Source: Gnetum montanum (Eukaryota; Streptophyta; Gnetopsida; Gnetales; Gnetaceae). Taken from it: a DNA stretch of 22,108 nucleotides. Below, piece by piece: positions 20,278-22,108 of the stretch (its first letter is position 1; each line of letters begins with the position of its first letter). Below the pieces are notes generated by a model. That model saw only the letters and a program-made list of their open reading frames with translations, was not told the DNA's origin and made no database searches. The translations under genes and the position numbers were made by a program. The stretch lies in NCBI GenBank assembly GCA_015680685.1, contig MNCI01006929.1:513318-535425 (forward strand), given 5' to 3'.

Positions 20278-20675
20278 TCTAAAAAAAGTGGCCATACCCC
20301 AAGATTTTGAGAAAAAAAAAACATAAAATAGAAAGCCGTATTTTCAAAATCAAATCTACAAAAGCTAAAGTGATGAAAAAACTATAGATCTACATGGAAG
20401 TAACCAAAATAGGAGATGGGATTTTATGAAAATTTCATTTTAATCCCTCTACTAAAGTAGATTTGAAAAAAATGGCCTTAACATCTAAAAAGTAAAAAAC
20501 TAGAAAAATCACAAGAAACAAAGGCAAAAATAGGTAAAATTGCTTACCTTGGAGTAGTGACAGATGGGGCCTAGATAGAGATAGGCTTGGGAACCTCTAA
20601 AAAATCCTTGGAATGGTCATCTATCCTCTAAATCATAGGATGTTTTCTCTTTCCCCTTCGCTGCTTGGGTGCCAT

Positions 20676-20880
20676 GGTAAGCTCAATGTTGAGGATGATG
20701 GGAATTATGAAAAGATAGGAAGTTCTAAACTGGCTGCAGAGGAGATGAGAGGCTTCCACACTAGAGATTGGTTGTAGGTACCACAAGAATCTTTTCCAAA
20801 GCTCTCCTCCAATGCACTATTTCTATAGAATGATAATTATAATAAAAAATTGCAGAATTTGACATATAAAAACCATCTAA
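20676..20880 (-). promoter_or_regulatory. Candidate promoter and 5' untranslated region of the antisense gene
   Basis: On the minus strand a TATA-like ctatagaaatag lies near 20828-20817, about 145 bases upstream of the ATG, with another AT-rich TATA-like site near 20870. The start codon context is strong. No other promoter element is clear, so this is a weak call based on position. Confidence 0.25.
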
Positions 20881-21115
20881 AACCTAAATGAAACCCTGAC
20901 AACTAATTCAATACACCATAACTACAAGTGCACTAAAGAAAAAAGGGGAAAGTCTAGTTCGCATTGGTTTTGTATGGGAAACAGCTTCACTTTTTAAATA
21001 TTTAAATCTTTGAATTTTGGGCCCCATCCTATGCCTTTTCTTTTGACCTAAACTTGCATCAACGCTAAGATTTTTATCAATTTTGACACTTAAAACATTA
21101 TGGTAACCTTAACCT
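20881..21115. other. AT-rich stretch, nothing recognised
   Basis: I see no gene, repeat or signal here that I can support. It separates the antisense gene's upstream region from the tandem array. Confidence 0.4.
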
Positions 21116-22108
21116 CATGCATCCACACTAGGAATACCATGCCCAGTGTGGAAGCATGCCTATTATTTTATAAATTCATTAAAATTACCAATATTTCATT
21201 ATTTTTGGCAACCTGACCCTACCTTTTTCAATCCCAGGTTTCCAAAAGTGAACAAAACATGAGGCAAGGCTAAACACTATGAATTTTCATGCTAGGGTAG
21301 TAGTGCCTAGTGTGGAAGAAGGGGGGTAACACTAACTCTTACCTTCCAACACTCATCTAACATAAGTTTGATTCCAAAGTGGGCTCCATGTGACCTAGAA
21401 CCCCTTCAAGGATCTCCAATAGCCTCAGAACCCCACAAGACCTAGTCAAAACTAGTTGAAATCTAGGATTTGGTATTTTCCATGATAGAAAAAGGTTCTT
21501 CCACATTGAACCTCACATCCTCAACATGGATAGATGGGGGGAAGTAAGAAATAGCCTAACTTGATGATCTAATGACCATTTCTTAATGCCCAGTGATCCT
21601 TAGACCTTGCTAAAACCTTTTGGAGCTTTTGAAAGTCCCAAAATGGGTCAAAACTGGTAAAAACATATCATCCCATCTCATCCATGCTAGGGTTGCTATT
21701 CCAAACTTGGAAGAAAGGGGGAACATTACATGAGACACTTAGAAACCTTTAAACTACCAAAACTCATCCAACAATGACCATTGACACCAACAACCCTAAA
21801 GGTTAACATGCATGGTTGATCAGCTATCAATTTAGCCTAGATCTAGCTTTCTTCACTAAGGGGGACCTCTTTCATGCTAAGCCTTTCTTCATTAGTATGG
21901 AAAAAATTGGGGGAAGTGCCTAAAAACCCCTTCAAGACCTCCAAAATGATCATATCTTAACCTTAGACACTGATGGCCAATGCCAACAATCCTGTGAGCA
22001 CTCATGCATAGCTACGTCAATAAAAAATGATCAAAAAAGCTTTTCCCCAAATTTTCCATGCTGAGCATGGAAGCACCAAAATGGAAAAGGTGGGGGGGGG
22101 GGGATGGT
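21116..22108. repeat. Degenerate tandem array, period about 170-200 bp, running off the window
   Basis: The word catgctagg, or a variant of it, recurs at 21116 (catgcatcc), 21288, 21481 (catgatag), 21683, 21873 (catgctaa) and 22057 (catgctga). The spacings are about 172, 193, 202, 190 and 184 bases. In most units a tggaagaa-like word and then a run of five to twelve G's (near 21321, 21536, 21717, 21909 and 22092) follow within about 60 bases. The rest of each unit is much diverged. Known: Tat-lineage elements commonly carry tandem repeats between their coding region and the 3' LTR. Confidence 0.6.

Larger units (their letters stand above)
18724..20547 (-). other. Intron 1 of the antisense gene, repeat-filled
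   Basis: It runs from a good donor (caag|GTAAGC) to a good acceptor (tttcatatag) and joins exon 1 to exon 2 in phase. It is very AT-rich and holds three separate short tandem repeats and an undetermined base. It contains no open frame worth calling. It is some twenty times longer than the other introns, so it may have grown by repeat expansion. Confidence 0.5.
15210..20675 (-). pseudogene. Eight-exon FCP1/NIF-like gene, decayed, antisense to element B
   Basis: Seen: ATG at 20675 in ideal plant context (accATGGC) and a final TAG at 15212-15210. Predicted exons are 20675-20548, 18723-18282, 18203-17935, 17846-16789, 16705-16496, 16408-16285, 16195-15372 and 15283-15210, about 3.1 kb coding. 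The introns have GT...AG ends, and the reading phase is kept across most joins. The first intron is 1824 bp; the others are 78-89 bp. Exon 1 is basic (MAPKQRRGKRK). Exon 2 resembles the FCP1/NIF phosphatase domain of the HAD superfamily. Exon 4 is unrecognised. Exon 5 ends in a Glu-rich run. Exon 7 is Lys/Glu-rich and probably helical. Many TAG and other stops and at least two frameshifts (exon 2 near 18490, exon 7) disable it. Function is not established; a captured plant gene or an element's own antisense frame are both possible. Confidence 0.62.
10417..22108 (+). mobile_element. Element B: putative non-autonomous Tat/Ogre-like retrotransposon, 3' end outside window
   Basis: Seen, in order: candidate LTR, PBS-like site, leader, gag-protease frame on the plus strand, an intron-containing FCP1-like gene on the minus strand, and a degenerate tandem array of about 170-200 bp units. 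There is no RT, RNase H or integrase. Known: Ogre/Tat elements separate gag-pro from RT-INT by stops and an intron, often carry extra frames (sometimes antisense) and often have tandem repeats before the 3' LTR. Inferred: all these parts belong to one element that lost pol. The alternative is a truncated gag-pro relic next to an unrelated host pseudogene. The missing 3' LTR is the deciding evidence and is not in this window. Confidence 0.4.

Noticed and set aside
1-22108. tRNA, rRNA, CRISPR arrays, bacterial insertion sequences or operons.
   Set aside because: No cloverleaf, rRNA core motif, regular spacer array or ribosome-binding-site-led gene was found. The repeats present are tandem or LTR-like and the content is plant retrotransposon DNA.

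Overview
The window looks like repeat-rich nuclear DNA of a land plant with a large, heavily methylated genome. A conifer or other gymnosperm, or a fern, would fit, but the sequence alone does not settle the species. Evidence for a plant: Athila/Tat-type Ty3-gypsy retrotransposon proteins, plant-style short AT-rich introns, strong CpG depletion, and in-frame stops that mostly look like C-to-T change at Gln, Arg and Trp codons. I see no rRNA, tRNA, CRISPR array or intact protein-coding gene.

Left part (1-10915, + strand), element A. It is a decayed LTR retrotransposon entered in mid-gag. Gag (2-1576), protease, reverse transcriptase, RNase H and integrase (to 5188) are nearly collinear. About sixty stop codons break them, but I find only two frame changes. 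A 2.1-kb AT-rich spacer follows, with a diverged tandem duplication, a CpG-rich array of CGTAT palindromes and a TATA box. Then comes a 951-codon extra reading frame (7316-10171) in one unbroken register. It has a domain resembling the 'putative plant transposon protein' family and a long coiled coil. Its ATG directly follows a good 3' splice site. A purine tract and a candidate LTR (10417-10915) close the element.

Middle part (10917-14941, + strand), element B. A PBS-like sequence directly follows that same LTR, then a leader and a Tat/Ogre-type gag-protease frame. The frame ends in three consecutive stops. No reverse transcriptase or integrase follows.

Right part (14942-22108). On the minus strand lies a decayed gene of eight exons (20675-15210), about 3.1 kb of coding sequence. 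Its second exon resembles the FCP1/NIF (CTD-phosphatase-like, HAD superfamily) domain, and its C-terminal part is Lys/Glu-rich. The first intron is 1.8 kb and repeat-filled; the other six are 78-89 bp. Upstream of this gene, to the window end, is a degenerate tandem array with a period of roughly 170-200 bp, like the tandem repeats known from the 3' regions of Tat elements.

The most interesting reading is that B is a non-autonomous Tat/Ogre-like element. It would have lost pol and would carry an intron-containing FCP1-like gene in antisense, an orientation that lets the introns survive retrotransposition. No second LTR copy lies inside the window, so this is inference.
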